DNA from: Flammeovirgaceae bacterium
Lineage (GTDB): Bacteria > Bacteroidota > Bacteroidia > Cytophagales > Cyclobacteriaceae
Assembly: GCA_022616575.1 (NCBI GenBank)
Contig: JAKEEN010000135.1
Coordinates: forward strand, 1-22,032
DNA length: 22,032 nucleotides
Reading direction: 5' to 3'
The translations under genes and the position numbers were made by a program. The stretch's first letter is position 1; every line of letters begins with the position of its first letter. The notes beneath the pieces are model-generated. The model saw only the letters and a program-made list of their open reading frames with translations, ran no database searches and was not told the DNA's origin. Positions 7,753 through 14,972 of this stretch are shown piece after piece.

Positions 7753-8826
7753 ATGTCTAAACGAAACATTTCCGAAATCCTTGGCCAAGATGCCGATTAC
7801 CTTTTATCTCACAAATCAAAAACCATTGCAAAAGATCAGCTGCACCTCCCTGGACCTGACATGGTCGATCGGGTGTTTGCTCAGTCAAACCGCAATCCGC
7901 AGGTATTAAGAAACCTGGAGGCATTATTTGGCAAGGGTCGGTTGGCGAATACTGGCTTTTTGTCAATCCTACCCATCGATCAGGGTATTGAGCATAGTGC
8001 AGGTGCTTCGTTTGCCAAAAACCCGATTTATTTCGATCCGGAAAATATTGTGAAGCTCGCCTTTGAAGGTGGTTGCAATGCAGTTGCCACTACGTATGGT
8101 GTGCTGGCTATGATGTCGCGTAAATACGCACACAAAATTCCGTTCGTGGTTAAGATCAATCACAATGAATTACTCACGTATCCGAATAAAGCCGATCAGA
8201 TTATGTTCGGTACGGTTGAAGATGCATGGAACCTGGGGGCTGCAGCGGTGGGCGCAACTATTTACTTCGGATCGGAAAATTCATCGCGTCAGATTATTGA
8301 AGTAGCACAAGCGTTTACGCGGGCTCACGAATTAGGGATGGCGACCATTCTTTGGTGTTATACCAGAAACAGTGCTTTCAAGAAAGACGGAAAAGATTAT
8401 CATGTCTCGGCAGACTTAACCGGACAGGCCAACCATTTGGGCGTGACTATTCAGGCCGATATCATTAAACAAAAACTAGCCGAGAATAATGGAGGGTACA
8501 AAGCGCTCAACACAGGTGGAAGTACGTACGGAAAATTAGATGAGAAAATTTATACAGAGCTAACCTCAGATCACCCTATTGATTTATGTCGTTACCAGGT
8601 GGCTAATTGTTACATGGGCCGCGCAGGTTTGATCAATTCAGGAGGCGAGTCTAAGGGCGCGAGCGATTTAGCCGATGCTGTACGCACAGCCGTTATCAAC
8701 AAACGCGCAGGCGGTATGGGCTTAATCTCCGGACGCAAAGCATTCCAAAAGCCGCTAAAAGATGGAATCGAAATCCTGAATGCCATTCAGGATGTGTACC
8801 TCGATAAGTCTATCGACATCGCTTAA
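7753..8826 (+). CDS. fbaB: Class I fructose-bisphosphate aldolase, DhnA/FbaB type
   Basis: 357 residues from the ATG at 7753; the alternative TTG at 7732 lies in the promoter box and is rejected. The enzyme cleaves fructose-1,6-bisphosphate to dihydroxyacetone phosphate and glyceraldehyde-3-phosphate through a Schiff base, without metal, in glycolysis and gluconeogenesis. It closely follows E. coli FbaB, including [20 protein letters not shown] at 71-90, [14 protein letters not shown] at 132-145, [19 protein letters not shown] at 235-253, [14 protein letters not shown] and the C-terminal [20 protein letters not shown]. The Schiff-base lysine is probably Lys239 of ADIIKQK, assigned by family comparison from memory. 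It is the only glycolytic gene in the window; accD follows after 47 bp without a visible terminator. Confidence 0.95.
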   Translation: MSKRNISEILGQDADYLLSHKSKTIAKDQLHLPGPDMVDRVFAQSNRNPQVLRNLEALFGKGRLANTGFLSILPIDQGIEHSAGASFAKNPIYFDPENIVKLAFEGGCNAVATTYGVLAMMSRKYAHKIPFVVKINHNELLTYPNKADQIMFGTVEDAWNLGAAAVGATIYFGSENSSRQIIEVAQAFTRAHELGMATILWCYTRNSAFKKDGKDYHVSADLTGQANHLGVTIQADIIKQKLAENNGGYKALNTGGSTYGKLDEKIYTELTSDHPIDLCRYQVANCYMGRAGLINSGGESKGASDLADAVRTAVINKRAGGMGLISGRKAFQKPLKDGIEILNAIQDVYLDKSIDIA

Positions 8827-8873
8827 TGATTGTCATTTAAGACATTGGCTTGAACATTGACTAATTAAAAAGT

Positions 8874-9713
8874 ATGCCCTGGTTTAAACGTACTGATAAA
8901 GGAATTCTCACCCCGACTGAAGCGAAACGCGAAGTGCCCGATGGCTTGTGGTTCAAATCGCCCGGAGGGAAAATTATCCATACGCGTGAGCTCATCAACA
9001 ATGCGTATGTAGTTCCCGAAGAAGAATATCACGTACGTATCGGGTCAAAGGAGTACTTTGAATTACTTTTTGATAATACCGAGTTTACCGAGCTTGATGA
9101 AACCATGGAGTCGGGTGACCCCTTAAAATTCAAAGACACGAAAGCCTATCCAAAACGCATTAAGGAAGGTCAGGAAAAATCAGGCTTGAAGGATGCTGTT
9201 CGCACCGCGTATGGAAAAATGAATGGCCTTGATTTAGTCGTTGCCTGTATGGACTTCAGTTTCATTGGTGGCTCGATGGGTTCGGTAGTCGGTGAAAAAA
9301 TTGCACGGGCTATGGATCATAGCCTCAAGCATAAAACACCATTCCTCATGATTTCCCGGTCTGGTGGTGCGCGCATGATGGAAGCAGGTCTCTCCTTGAT
9401 GCAGATGGCAAAAACTTCAGCAAAAATCGCCCAACTGGATCAGGCTAAAATTCCTTACATCTCGTTGATGACCGATCCAACAACAGGTGGAGTAACTGCT
9501 TCGTACGCCATGCTTGGTGATTTCAATATTTCAGAGCCGGGTGCCCTGATTGGTTTTGCCGGTCCCCGCGTAATCCGTGAAACGATTGGCAAAGATTTAC
9601 CTAAAGGTTTTCAGAGTGCTGAGTTCGTACTAGATCACGGATTTTTGGATTTTATTATCGATAGGAGAATGCTGAAAAGCAGACTGACCACCCTGCTGAA
9701 AATGCTCCAATAG
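8874..9713 (+). CDS. accD: Acetyl-CoA carboxylase carboxyltransferase subunit beta
   Basis: 279 residues. With AccA it transfers carboxyl from biotin (on AccB) to acetyl-CoA, making malonyl-CoA for fatty-acid synthesis. The crotonase-like core is standard: [80 protein letters not shown] and [20 protein letters not shown]. The N-terminal zinc ribbon is present in outline ([20 protein letters not shown] then [15 protein letters not shown]), but all four metal-binding cysteines are replaced, at Ser29, Gly32, Val47 and Glu50; the only cysteine of this half is in the core. I believe other Bacteroidota AccD proteins show the same loss. The substrate lid must then fold without zinc. Start chosen at the ATG giving the usual MxWFKR N-terminus. 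Confidence 0.95.
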   Translation: MPWFKRTDKGILTPTEAKREVPDGLWFKSPGGKIIHTRELINNAYVVPEEEYHVRIGSKEYFELLFDNTEFTELDETMESGDPLKFKDTKAYPKRIKEGQEKSGLKDAVRTAYGKMNGLDLVVACMDFSFIGGSMGSVVGEKIARAMDHSLKHKTPFLMISRSGGARMMEAGLSLMQMAKTSAKIAQLDQAKIPYISLMTDPTTGGVTASYAMLGDFNISEPGALIGFAGPRVIRETIGKDLPKGFQSAEFVLDHGFLDFIIDRRMLKSRLTTLLKMLQ

Positions 9714-9714
9714 T

Positions 9715-9761
9715 CGTCCGTAAGCGAACGTTTTTATCCACCAATGGACAACGATTTGTCC
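9715..9761 (+). terminator. Weak candidate terminator hairpins after accD
   Basis: Two hairpins follow the accD stop. CGTCCG-TAAG-CGAACG (9715-9730, one C-A mismatch) runs into TTTTT, and a perfect 6-bp GGACAA-CGAT-TTGTCC (9746-9761) has no T-tract. The first may be a weak intrinsic terminator. Confidence 0.35.
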
Positions 9762-9844
9762 TAATAACAGCATCTATTGAGCATTTAGGCACGATTTTTC
9801 AATGGCATAGGTATTGTCATGGACTTGTATTTAACCTCTGTTCC

Positions 9845-12289
9845 ATGATCCGCAATTATCTCAAAATCGCTTTCAGAAGCCTCCGGAAACAAAAGGTTTA
9901 CTCCTCTATCAACATCATGGGGCTATCAGTTGGCATTGCCAGTTGTTTGCTCATTATCATGTTTGTGTTGAATGAATTCTCTTACGACTCATTCCATGCC
10001 AAGGCTGATAACATCTATAAGATCGCGCTGGAAAGAAAGTACCCCAATCACTCCACTAACTATGCCATCATTCCACATTCGTATGGCGATGTAATTCAAC
10101 AAGATTTTGCTGAAGTCGAATCTGTGGTAAAGATGGGCGGACCCTTCAACAACGTGGTGGTGAATTATAAAAATGAAAAAGATGAGCTCATCCAGTTTGA
10201 AGAAAATTTTCTAATGGCTGCTGATTCCAATTTTTTCAATGTGTTCAGCATTAAATTACAGAAGGGCGATCCTAAAAAAGTTCTCGTAACAGTCAATGAT
10301 ATTGTTATAACTGAAAACACCGCCCTGCGGTACTTTGGAAAGGAAGACCCTATTGGAAAAGTTCTTCGCTTTTTTAACCAGGACTTTAAAGTAACCGGAG
10401 TCTGCGAGAATGTTCCTGAGAATTCGCACATGAAATTTGATTTCCTGGGTAAGTGGGATGATGAATTTTTCGGTGGACGTGAAAATAACTTTATCACGTT
10501 CAGTGCCCATATGTATGTGGTTCTAAAACCGGGTACTGATCCCAAGCAACTAGAAGCCAAGTTTCCTAAAATGGTCGATACCTATGCTTCTGCCCAGATA
10601 GAAGCTGACCTTGGAAAATCATGGGAGGATTATAAAAAAGAAGGTAACGGGTACCGTTACTTTTTGCAGCCGCTTTCATCCATTCACCTTGATCCATTAA
10701 ACATCGAAGCAAAAATACGCGCGGGTGGAAATATCAGCTATGTATATTTTCTCATTTGTGTTGCCGGGCTTATTGTAGTTATTGCCTGCATTAATTTTAT
10801 GAACCTCGCTACTGCCCGCTCGGCAGAGCGGGCACGTGAAGTTGGCCTTCGAAAAACAATGGGCTCAATAAAACAACAACTGGTGGCTCAATTCCTGGTC
10901 GAATCGACACTTCTTAGTTTTCTGGCAACCTGCCTGGCTGTGTTATTTGTACAACTTGGTTTACCCTTCTTTAACGATCTGGCACAGAAAAACCTGACGC
11001 TCATTTTTTCAATTGAACTGATCGGTGGGCTTTTAATTCTTTCTATCCTGGTAGGAACTTTAGCAGGAAGCTATCCCGCCTTCTTTTTATCAGCTTTCAA
11101 CCCTGTTGTTGTCATGAAAGGAAACTTTACAGGTAATACCAAAGGTGCCTGGCTTCGCAATGGGTTGGTTGTATTTCAATTTTGGATTTCAATTATTCTG
11201 ATTGTAGGAACGCTGGTAGTTTCCAGACAAATGAAATTCATGCAGGATAAATCGTTGGGTTATGACAAAGAACAATTACTGGTTGTGGAACGTGTGTTTG
11301 CACTCCAAAATAAATCACAAACTTTCCTGGACGAACTGAGCAGTTTGCCGGAGGTACGACAAGCAGCGGGTGCCTTTTCAATGCTTGGCAGGCAAGGGGA
11401 TTTTTTTGGTGCACAGTTTATCCCGGAGGGATCGTCAGAAATCCTGACCACAAAAAGTATGGGCATCGATGATGTCTTTGCTGAAACTATAGGATTTACC
11501 TTTCTTGAGGGGAAAGGTTATTCAAAAGAAACTAACGATTCACTTTCTATCATTCTCAATGAAACAGCAGTTAAAACGCTCGGCTTAACCAATCCGGTAG
11601 GGCAAAAATTAAATCAGGTGCAGCGAAGACAGGATGGTAACGTGACTGTACCCTACACGATCATTGGAGTCATTAAGGATTTTAATTTTCAATCGTTGCG
11701 CGACCCGATTACACCGCTTACGATTCAAAGCACCGAAAGTTTTGGCGGAGGTGTTGGTTATGCGTATGTCAAAATTAAGGCCGGAGAAATTCCGAGTGCT
11801 CTTTCAAAAATTGAAGCCAAGTGGAAAGAACTCATTGCTGATCAGCCTTTCAAATTCACCTTTCTTGATCAAGAACTCCAGTCAAACTACGAATCTGAAA
11901 AGAGGGCGGGGACTTTGTTTGGTGTTTTTTCAGGATTAGCCATTTTGATCGCCTGTATCGGTCTGTTTGGTCTGGCCGCTTACACGGCAAGCCTCCGCAC
12001 CAAAGAAATTGGTGTACGAAAAGTGTTGGGCGCTTCCGTAAGCAGCGTTATTATATTGCTCTCACGTGATTTTACCAAGCTCATTGCTATTGCCTTCATT
12101 CTGGCGGTTCCACTTTCGTGGTACATCATGAAAAACTGGTTAGACGGATTTGCCTATCGAACCGACTTAAGTTTCGATGTTTTTATAATTGCCGGATCGA
12201 TATCAATCCTTATTGCCTGGATCACCGTAAGCTATCAATCCATCAAAGCGGCTGTAGCCAATCCTGTTAAATCGCTCAGAAGTGAATAA
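9845..12289 (+). CDS. FtsX/MacB-type ABC transporter permease, orphan
   Basis: 814 residues. It has the two-copy architecture common in Bacteroidota: an N-terminal helix (about 21-44, INIMGLSVGIASCLLIIMFV), a MacB-like periplasmic domain (about 45-290), an FtsX block (about 296-460, with three to four helices and the cytoplasmic RAREVGLRKTMGSIKQQLV coupling segment), a second periplasmic domain, and a terminal FtsX block with RTKEIGVRKVLGASVSSVI and ending AVANPVKSLRSE. The two coupling motifs (E-G/V-GLRK-xxG and EIGVRKVLGAS) are diagnostic. Such permeases use an ATPase to drive extracytoplasmic work (export or lipoprotein/peptide handling), but no ATP-binding gene lies in the window. Substrate unknown. 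It is separated from accD by 131 bp and meets the hypothetical gene at 12321 tail to tail across only 31 bp. Confidence 0.9.
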   Translation: MIRNYLKIAFRSLRKQKVYSSINIMGLSVGIASCLLIIMFVLNEFSYDSFHAKADNIYKIALERKYPNHSTNYAIIPHSYGDVIQQDFAEVESVVKMGGPFNNVVVNYKNEKDELIQFEENFLMAADSNFFNVFSIKLQKGDPKKVLVTVNDIVITENTALRYFGKEDPIGKVLRFFNQDFKVTGVCENVPENSHMKFDFLGKWDDEFFGGRENNFITFSAHMYVVLKPGTDPKQLEAKFPKMVDTYASAQIEADLGKSWEDYKKEGNGYRYFLQPLSSIHLDPLNIEAKIRAGGNISYVYFLICVAGLIVVIACINFMNLATARSAERAREVGLRKTMGSIKQQLVAQFLVESTLLSFLATCLAVLFVQLGLPFFNDLAQKNLTLIFSIELIGGLLILSILVGTLAGSYPAFFLSAFNPVVVMKGNFTGNTKGAWLRNGLVVFQFWISIILIVGTLVVSRQMKFMQDKSLGYDKEQLLVVERVFALQNKSQTFLDELSSLPEVRQAAGAFSMLGRQGDFFGAQFIPEGSSEILTTKSMGIDDVFAETIGFTFLEGKGYSKETNDSLSIILNETAVKTLGLTNPVGQKLNQVQRRQDGNVTVPYTIIGVIKDFNFQSLRDPITPLTIQSTESFGGGVGYAYVKIKAGEIPSALSKIEAKWKELIADQPFKFTFLDQELQSNYESEKRAGTLFGVFSGLAILIACIGLFGLAAYTASLRTKEIGVRKVLGASVSSVIILLSRDFTKLIAIAFILAVPLSWYIMKNWLDGFAYRTDLSFDVFIIAGSISILIAWITVSYQSIKAAVANPVKSLRSE

Positions 12290-12320
12290 AAAAATTTAAT
12301 TTCCTGCCAAAACAAAAAAT

Positions 12321-12869
12321 TCACCAACTTCTTTTTGATTCATTAATTTTTTTCTCGGTGTCAAATTGCTGATTCGGGAACTGAGTCATATCGAAGAGTG
12401 CCGCTACCCCGCGAAGTGTTTCGAGATCCACATTATCGCCCGTGATGGTGAGAAAAAAACGATCGCAGACACCTAAAAAAATTTGCGAAGTATTGCGTGT
12501 CTTGTTGTAAGACTCCCACCCTTCACAATTCGTCATCGTGATGGACCGCTCAATTACTGAATCACTTTCCATCTTGGGTAAATCTTTCCATTTACGTGTA
12601 GCCTGTTTGTACATTATCTCTGCATTGTTGTAGTCAAATAAAAGAATTTTGATTTTCTTTTTACTGCGGCCAAAACTGCGCTCCGCTAATGAATAGGAAA
12701 TGTCACCCAGTTTCATCATCCGGCTTTTGGTATCTCCTTCCTGATAAAATCCTTTTACTTTTTCGGGCACCAGTTTGATTACTTTTTCGGGAGAGAGAAC
12801 GGGCCGATCCTGCGCGGCTACCAGCCATGCGCGTGCTAAGAGGAGGGTTATTATGATAAAGTATTTCAA
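12321..12869 (-). CDS. Secreted hypothetical protein downstream of hemE
   Basis: 182 residues, read from a TTG. No ATG lies between this codon and the in-frame stop upstream, and a good signal peptide begins immediately (residues 1-19, YFIIITLLLARAWLVAAQ, cleavage probably after AAQ), so TTG is the likely start. The mature part is soluble and basic, with segments GFYQEGDTKSRMMKLGDISY, KIKILLFDYNNAEIMYKQA and FFLTITGDNVDLETLRGVAA, suggesting an alpha/beta periplasmic or outer-membrane-associated protein; two cysteines (near residues 114 and 134) could form a disulfide. I do not recognise the family. It begins 10 bp after the hemE stop, so it is probably translated from the hemE message. No link to haem synthesis can be seen in the sequence itself. 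Confidence 0.75.
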   Translation of the reverse strand: MKYFIIITLLLARAWLVAAQDRPVLSPEKVIKLVPEKVKGFYQEGDTKSRMMKLGDISYSLAERSFGRSKKKIKILLFDYNNAEIMYKQATRKWKDLPKMESDSVIERSITMTNCEGWESYNKTRNTSQIFLGVCDRFFLTITGDNVDLETLRGVAALFDMTQFPNQQFDTEKKINESKRSW

Positions 12870-12879
12870 TGACCTGCAG

Positions 12880-13878
12880 TTAGCCCGAATGTTCTTTTAC
12901 AGTATCTATAAAGCAACGCACCTTATCCGGCTCAATATCGGGATATAAGCCATGACCTAAGTTAGCAATATGCGGATGCCCTTTAAAGAGATTGAGCATG
13001 TGTTTTGTTTCTTTTTTTATTGAATCAAAACTTCCATACAACGCACACGGATCTAAATTTCCCTGTAACACTTTGGACGGCATCATTTTCCGTGATTCGG
13101 TTATGTCCATATTCCAATCGAGCCCAATTACTTCACATTTCAAATCATTCATCTTCTGGCGCGCAAAAAATGCCCCTTTGGCAAAAACGGTTTTAGGCGC
13201 TTCGGGAATAGCATCACAAATCATGGAAATATATCGCATCGAAAATTCATCGTATTGCTCTGGGCTGAGAATTCCTGCCCAGGAATCAAATAGCTGAACC
13301 AAATCAACCCCCGCTTTTATCTGTGCTTTCAGGTAATTAATGGTTGACTTTGTTATCATGTCAAGCAACTGGTGGGCCAATTCCGGTTGGGTGTAGAGCA
13401 TCTTCTTGGCCTTACTGAATGTTTTGCTTCCGCCACCTTCAATCATATAGGCGAAAATTGTCCAGGGTGCACCTGCAAATCCGATCAATGGCACACGGCC
13501 ATTTAATCCCTTTTTCGTTAGGGCGATGGCATCAAGCACATACTGCAACTCCTCTCCTTGTGAAACATGGAGTTCTTTCAAATCTGAATACGTATGAACC
13601 GTTTTAGGAAAGTAAGGGCCTTTTGATTCCTTCATTTCATAATTGAGTCCCATGGCTTCCGGAATCACCAGGATATCAGAGAAAATAATCGCGGCATCTA
13701 CACCGAGAAGGTCAACTGGTTGGATGGTCACCTCCGCTGCTAAGGCGGGGCTTTTCACTAGGGCCTTAAAGTCTTTTACAGATTCCCTTACTTTTCTGTA
13801 TTCAGGTAAGACACGGCCTGCCTGGCGCATCAGCCATACAGGGGTGCGATTGAGTTTGAAAACGGTTTGAATGAGCAT
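12880..13878 (-). CDS. hemE: Uroporphyrinogen decarboxylase
   Basis: 332 residues from the ATG at 13878. A longer frame from a TTG at 13911 passes through the upstream terminator and is rejected. HemE removes four carboxyl groups from uroporphyrinogen III to give coproporphyrinogen III in the cytoplasm, a step of haem synthesis. Both family signatures are present: [20 protein letters not shown] at 10-29 (Arg and Gln-Ala-Gly-Arg bind the acetate groups) and [19 protein letters not shown] at 132-150, plus [12 protein letters not shown] with the catalytic Asp68, and a [15 protein letters not shown] end. Other haem genes are not nearby. The ATG is 16 bp after the rpmA terminator and no clear promoter is visible between them. 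Confidence 0.94.
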   Translation of the reverse strand: MLIQTVFKLNRTPVWLMRQAGRVLPEYRKVRESVKDFKALVKSPALAAEVTIQPVDLLGVDAAIIFSDILVIPEAMGLNYEMKESKGPYFPKTVHTYSDLKELHVSQGEELQYVLDAIALTKKGLNGRVPLIGFAGAPWTIFAYMIEGGGSKTFSKAKKMLYTQPELAHQLLDMITKSTINYLKAQIKAGVDLVQLFDSWAGILSPEQYDEFSMRYISMICDAIPEAPKTVFAKGAFFARQKMNDLKCEVIGLDWNMDITESRKMMPSKVLQGNLDPCALYGSFDSIKKETKHMLNLFKGHPHIANLGHGLYPDIEPDKVRCFIDTVKEHSG

Positions 13879-13884
13879 GTGGGT

Positions 13885-13923
13885 ATAAAAATAAAAACCC
13901 TGACGAGACAACGTCAGGGTTTT
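13885..13923 (-). terminator. Intrinsic terminator of rplU-rpmA
   Basis: A perfect 12-bp stem (AAAACCCTGACG 13894-13905 / CGTCAGGGTTTT 13912-13923) closes a 6-nt loop. On the minus strand it is followed by TTTTTATTTTTAT. It starts 23 bp after the rpmA stop and ends just before the hemE ATG. Confidence 0.88.
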
Positions 13924-13946
13924 AGATAAAATCTTAGTTACAAGAA

Positions 13947-14204
13947 TTAAGCTTGTGTTTCTACAGAAACGAAAGACCTGTTTTCTCTTCCTTTCTTAAA
14001 TACCACCACACCGTTTGTCAAAGCAAACAAGGTATGATCTTTACCGATTCCTACGTTTTTGCCCGGGTTGTGCTTTGTGCCACGCTGACGTACAATGATG
14101 TTGCCGGCAACTACTTGCTGTCCGCCAAATACTTTAATACCCAATCGTTTACTTTCCGATTCGCGGCCGTTCTTTACTTTACCTTCGCCTTTTTTATGTG
14201 CCAT
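13947..14204 (-). CDS. rpmA: 50S ribosomal protein L27
   Basis: 85 residues. L27 reaches towards the peptidyl-transferase centre with its N-terminal tail. The sequence starts directly with [18 protein letters not shown], so no protease-processed N-terminal extension of the Firmicutes type is present. The usual [40 protein letters not shown] and [18 protein letters not shown] blocks follow. It lies 54 bp downstream of rplU in the usual order and is most likely read from the rplU promoter. Three tandem heptamers fill part of the gap before it. Confidence 0.98.
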   Translation of the reverse strand: MAHKKGEGKVKNGRESESKRLGIKVFGGQQVVAGNIIVRQRGTKHNPGKNVGIGKDHTLFALTNGVVVFKKGRENRSFVSVETQA

Positions 14205-14214
14205 GGTCTTTTCT

Positions 14215-14235
14215 CGTTAATCGTTATTCGTTAAT
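14215..14235. repeat. Three tandem heptamers between rplU and rpmA
   Basis: CGTTAAT-CGTTATT-CGTTAAT on the + strand, one variant base in the middle copy. They lie 11 bp before the rpmA start on the transcribed leader (as ATTAACG-AATAACG-ATTAACG in the mRNA sense). Function unknown; may be chance or spacer. Confidence 0.5.
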
Positions 14236-14258
14236 CGTGTGCAAGGGCATAGGTGTGG

Positions 14259-14567
14259 TTAACCGATGCTTTCAATTTGCACCTTGGTGAACTGCTGGCG
14301 ATGGCCGTTCTTCACAGCATAGCCTTTTCTTCTCTTCTTTTTGAAGATGATCACCTTATTGCCTTTTACATGCTCCAATATCTTCCCAGATACCTTCGCG
14401 CCTTTAACAGTAGGGGCGCCAACTTCTACCTTACCTCCGTTATCAACGAGAAGCACTTTGTCAAAATTGACAGCAGCACCTGCTTCGCCTTCTAACTTAG
14501 GGGCATAGATATATTGATCTTTAGCCACTTTGAACTGTTTACCGGCAATGTCTACTATTGCGTACAT
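14259..14567 (-). CDS. rplU: 50S ribosomal protein L21
   Basis: 102 residues from ATG at 14567. A longer in-frame start at 14624 would place the coding sequence over the promoter's -7 box, so it is rejected; MYAIVDIAGKQFKVAKDQY is the normal L21 N-terminus. L21 binds 23S rRNA and contacts L20. Clear family blocks: VNFDKVLLVDNGGKVEVGAP, VSGKILEHVKGNKVIIFKKK and the basic RRKGYAVKNGHRQQFTKVQI end. It is transcribed divergently from nrdB with rpmA as its partner. Confidence 0.98.
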   Translation of the reverse strand: MYAIVDIAGKQFKVAKDQYIYAPKLEGEAGAAVNFDKVLLVDNGGKVEVGAPTVKGAKVSGKILEHVKGNKVIIFKKKRRKGYAVKNGHRQQFTKVQIESIG

Positions 14568-14587
14568 ATTTTTCAAAAATAGGACTG

Positions 14588-14595
14588 CAAAGGTA
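14588..14595 (-). promoter_or_regulatory. rplU promoter, -7 element TACCTTTG
   Basis: An exact TAnnTTTG match on the minus strand, 20 bp upstream of the rplU ATG. It is followed by CAGTCC and then a perfect odd-centre palindrome TATTTTT-C-AAAAATA (14567-14581) that includes the first base of the ATG. The -33 region is weak (TTTTC). Predicted transcription start is near 14581. Confidence 0.7.
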
Positions 14596-14800
14596 GAAAA
14601 AGTACGGACACTTTGAAAAGCCAATCTGAGAATTTCCGGGAATCGGCTTCAAAAATTTTTTTTCAAAAATCTTACATCTGTGTTTAACTCAAGCCATAAC
14701 CCTCAAAATGACCAGTAAAAAGCTATTTTACAGGTACTTATCTTTCCACAAATGCTCAACAAGTTGTCCACAATCGTTGAAATTAACTCAAAAAGGCACT
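14596..14800. other. Non-coding part of the rplU/nrdB divergent region
   Basis: No ORF is supported here. Within it lie a dyad ACCaGTAAAA-agcta-TTTTACaGGT (14711-14735) and two DnaA-box-like sequences, TTTCCACA (14743-14750) and TTGTCCACA (14764-14772). A T/A-rich stretch at 14648-14665 precedes them. The area lies upstream of the predicted nrdB promoter and is a probable regulatory region. Confidence 0.5.
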
Positions 14801-14831
14801 TTTGATTTTTAAAATTCAATGCTTTCATTTG
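14801..14831 (+). promoter_or_regulatory. nrdB promoter
   Basis: TTTG at 14801-14804 is followed after exactly 19 bp by TTCATTTG at 14824-14831, one base from the TAnnTTTG consensus. The spacing is that of Bacteroidota sigma factor promoters. It predicts a start near 14838 and a leader of about 135 nt before nrdB. Confidence 0.55.
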
Positions 14832-14837
14832 TACACT

Positions 14838-14972
14838 TGGCGCTACCGAAGCAGCAAATCTTCCTGCTTCCATAAAGCAAGCAAGACTTTAAAAAGAAAT
14901 TGAAAAACGGTGTTGAGTCCGGTGGGATGAGACACCCTAAAATATATTAACGACCCTAAACCGCATTTTTAG
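14838..14972 (+). promoter_or_regulatory. Structured nrdB leader
   Basis: If the promoter is right, this ~135-nt untranslated leader holds a perfect 7-bp hairpin GAAGCAG-N9-CTGCTTC (14848-14870), a small GCTT/AAGC alternative pairing (14866-14878), a hairpin GGTGTT-N16-GACACC (14909-14936, one G-T pair) and two copies of ACCCTAAA (14934-14941, 14953-14960). I recognise no known riboswitch class in it. Confidence 0.4.

Noticed and set aside
11664..11939. 91-codon + strand frame within the permease gene
   Set aside because: It overlaps the permease coding sequence in another frame and has no start context or family similarity.
13953..14495. Two + strand reading frames (93 and 80 codons) opposite rpmA and rplU
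   Set aside because: They lie wholly antisense to clearly conserved ribosomal genes and have no recognisable protein features.
14939..14950. AAATATATTA sequence before nrdB resembling an NrdR box
   Set aside because: The NrdR consensus needs C and G flanking an ATATAT core in a 16-bp palindrome; here both flanks are A and there is no second box at the usual spacing.
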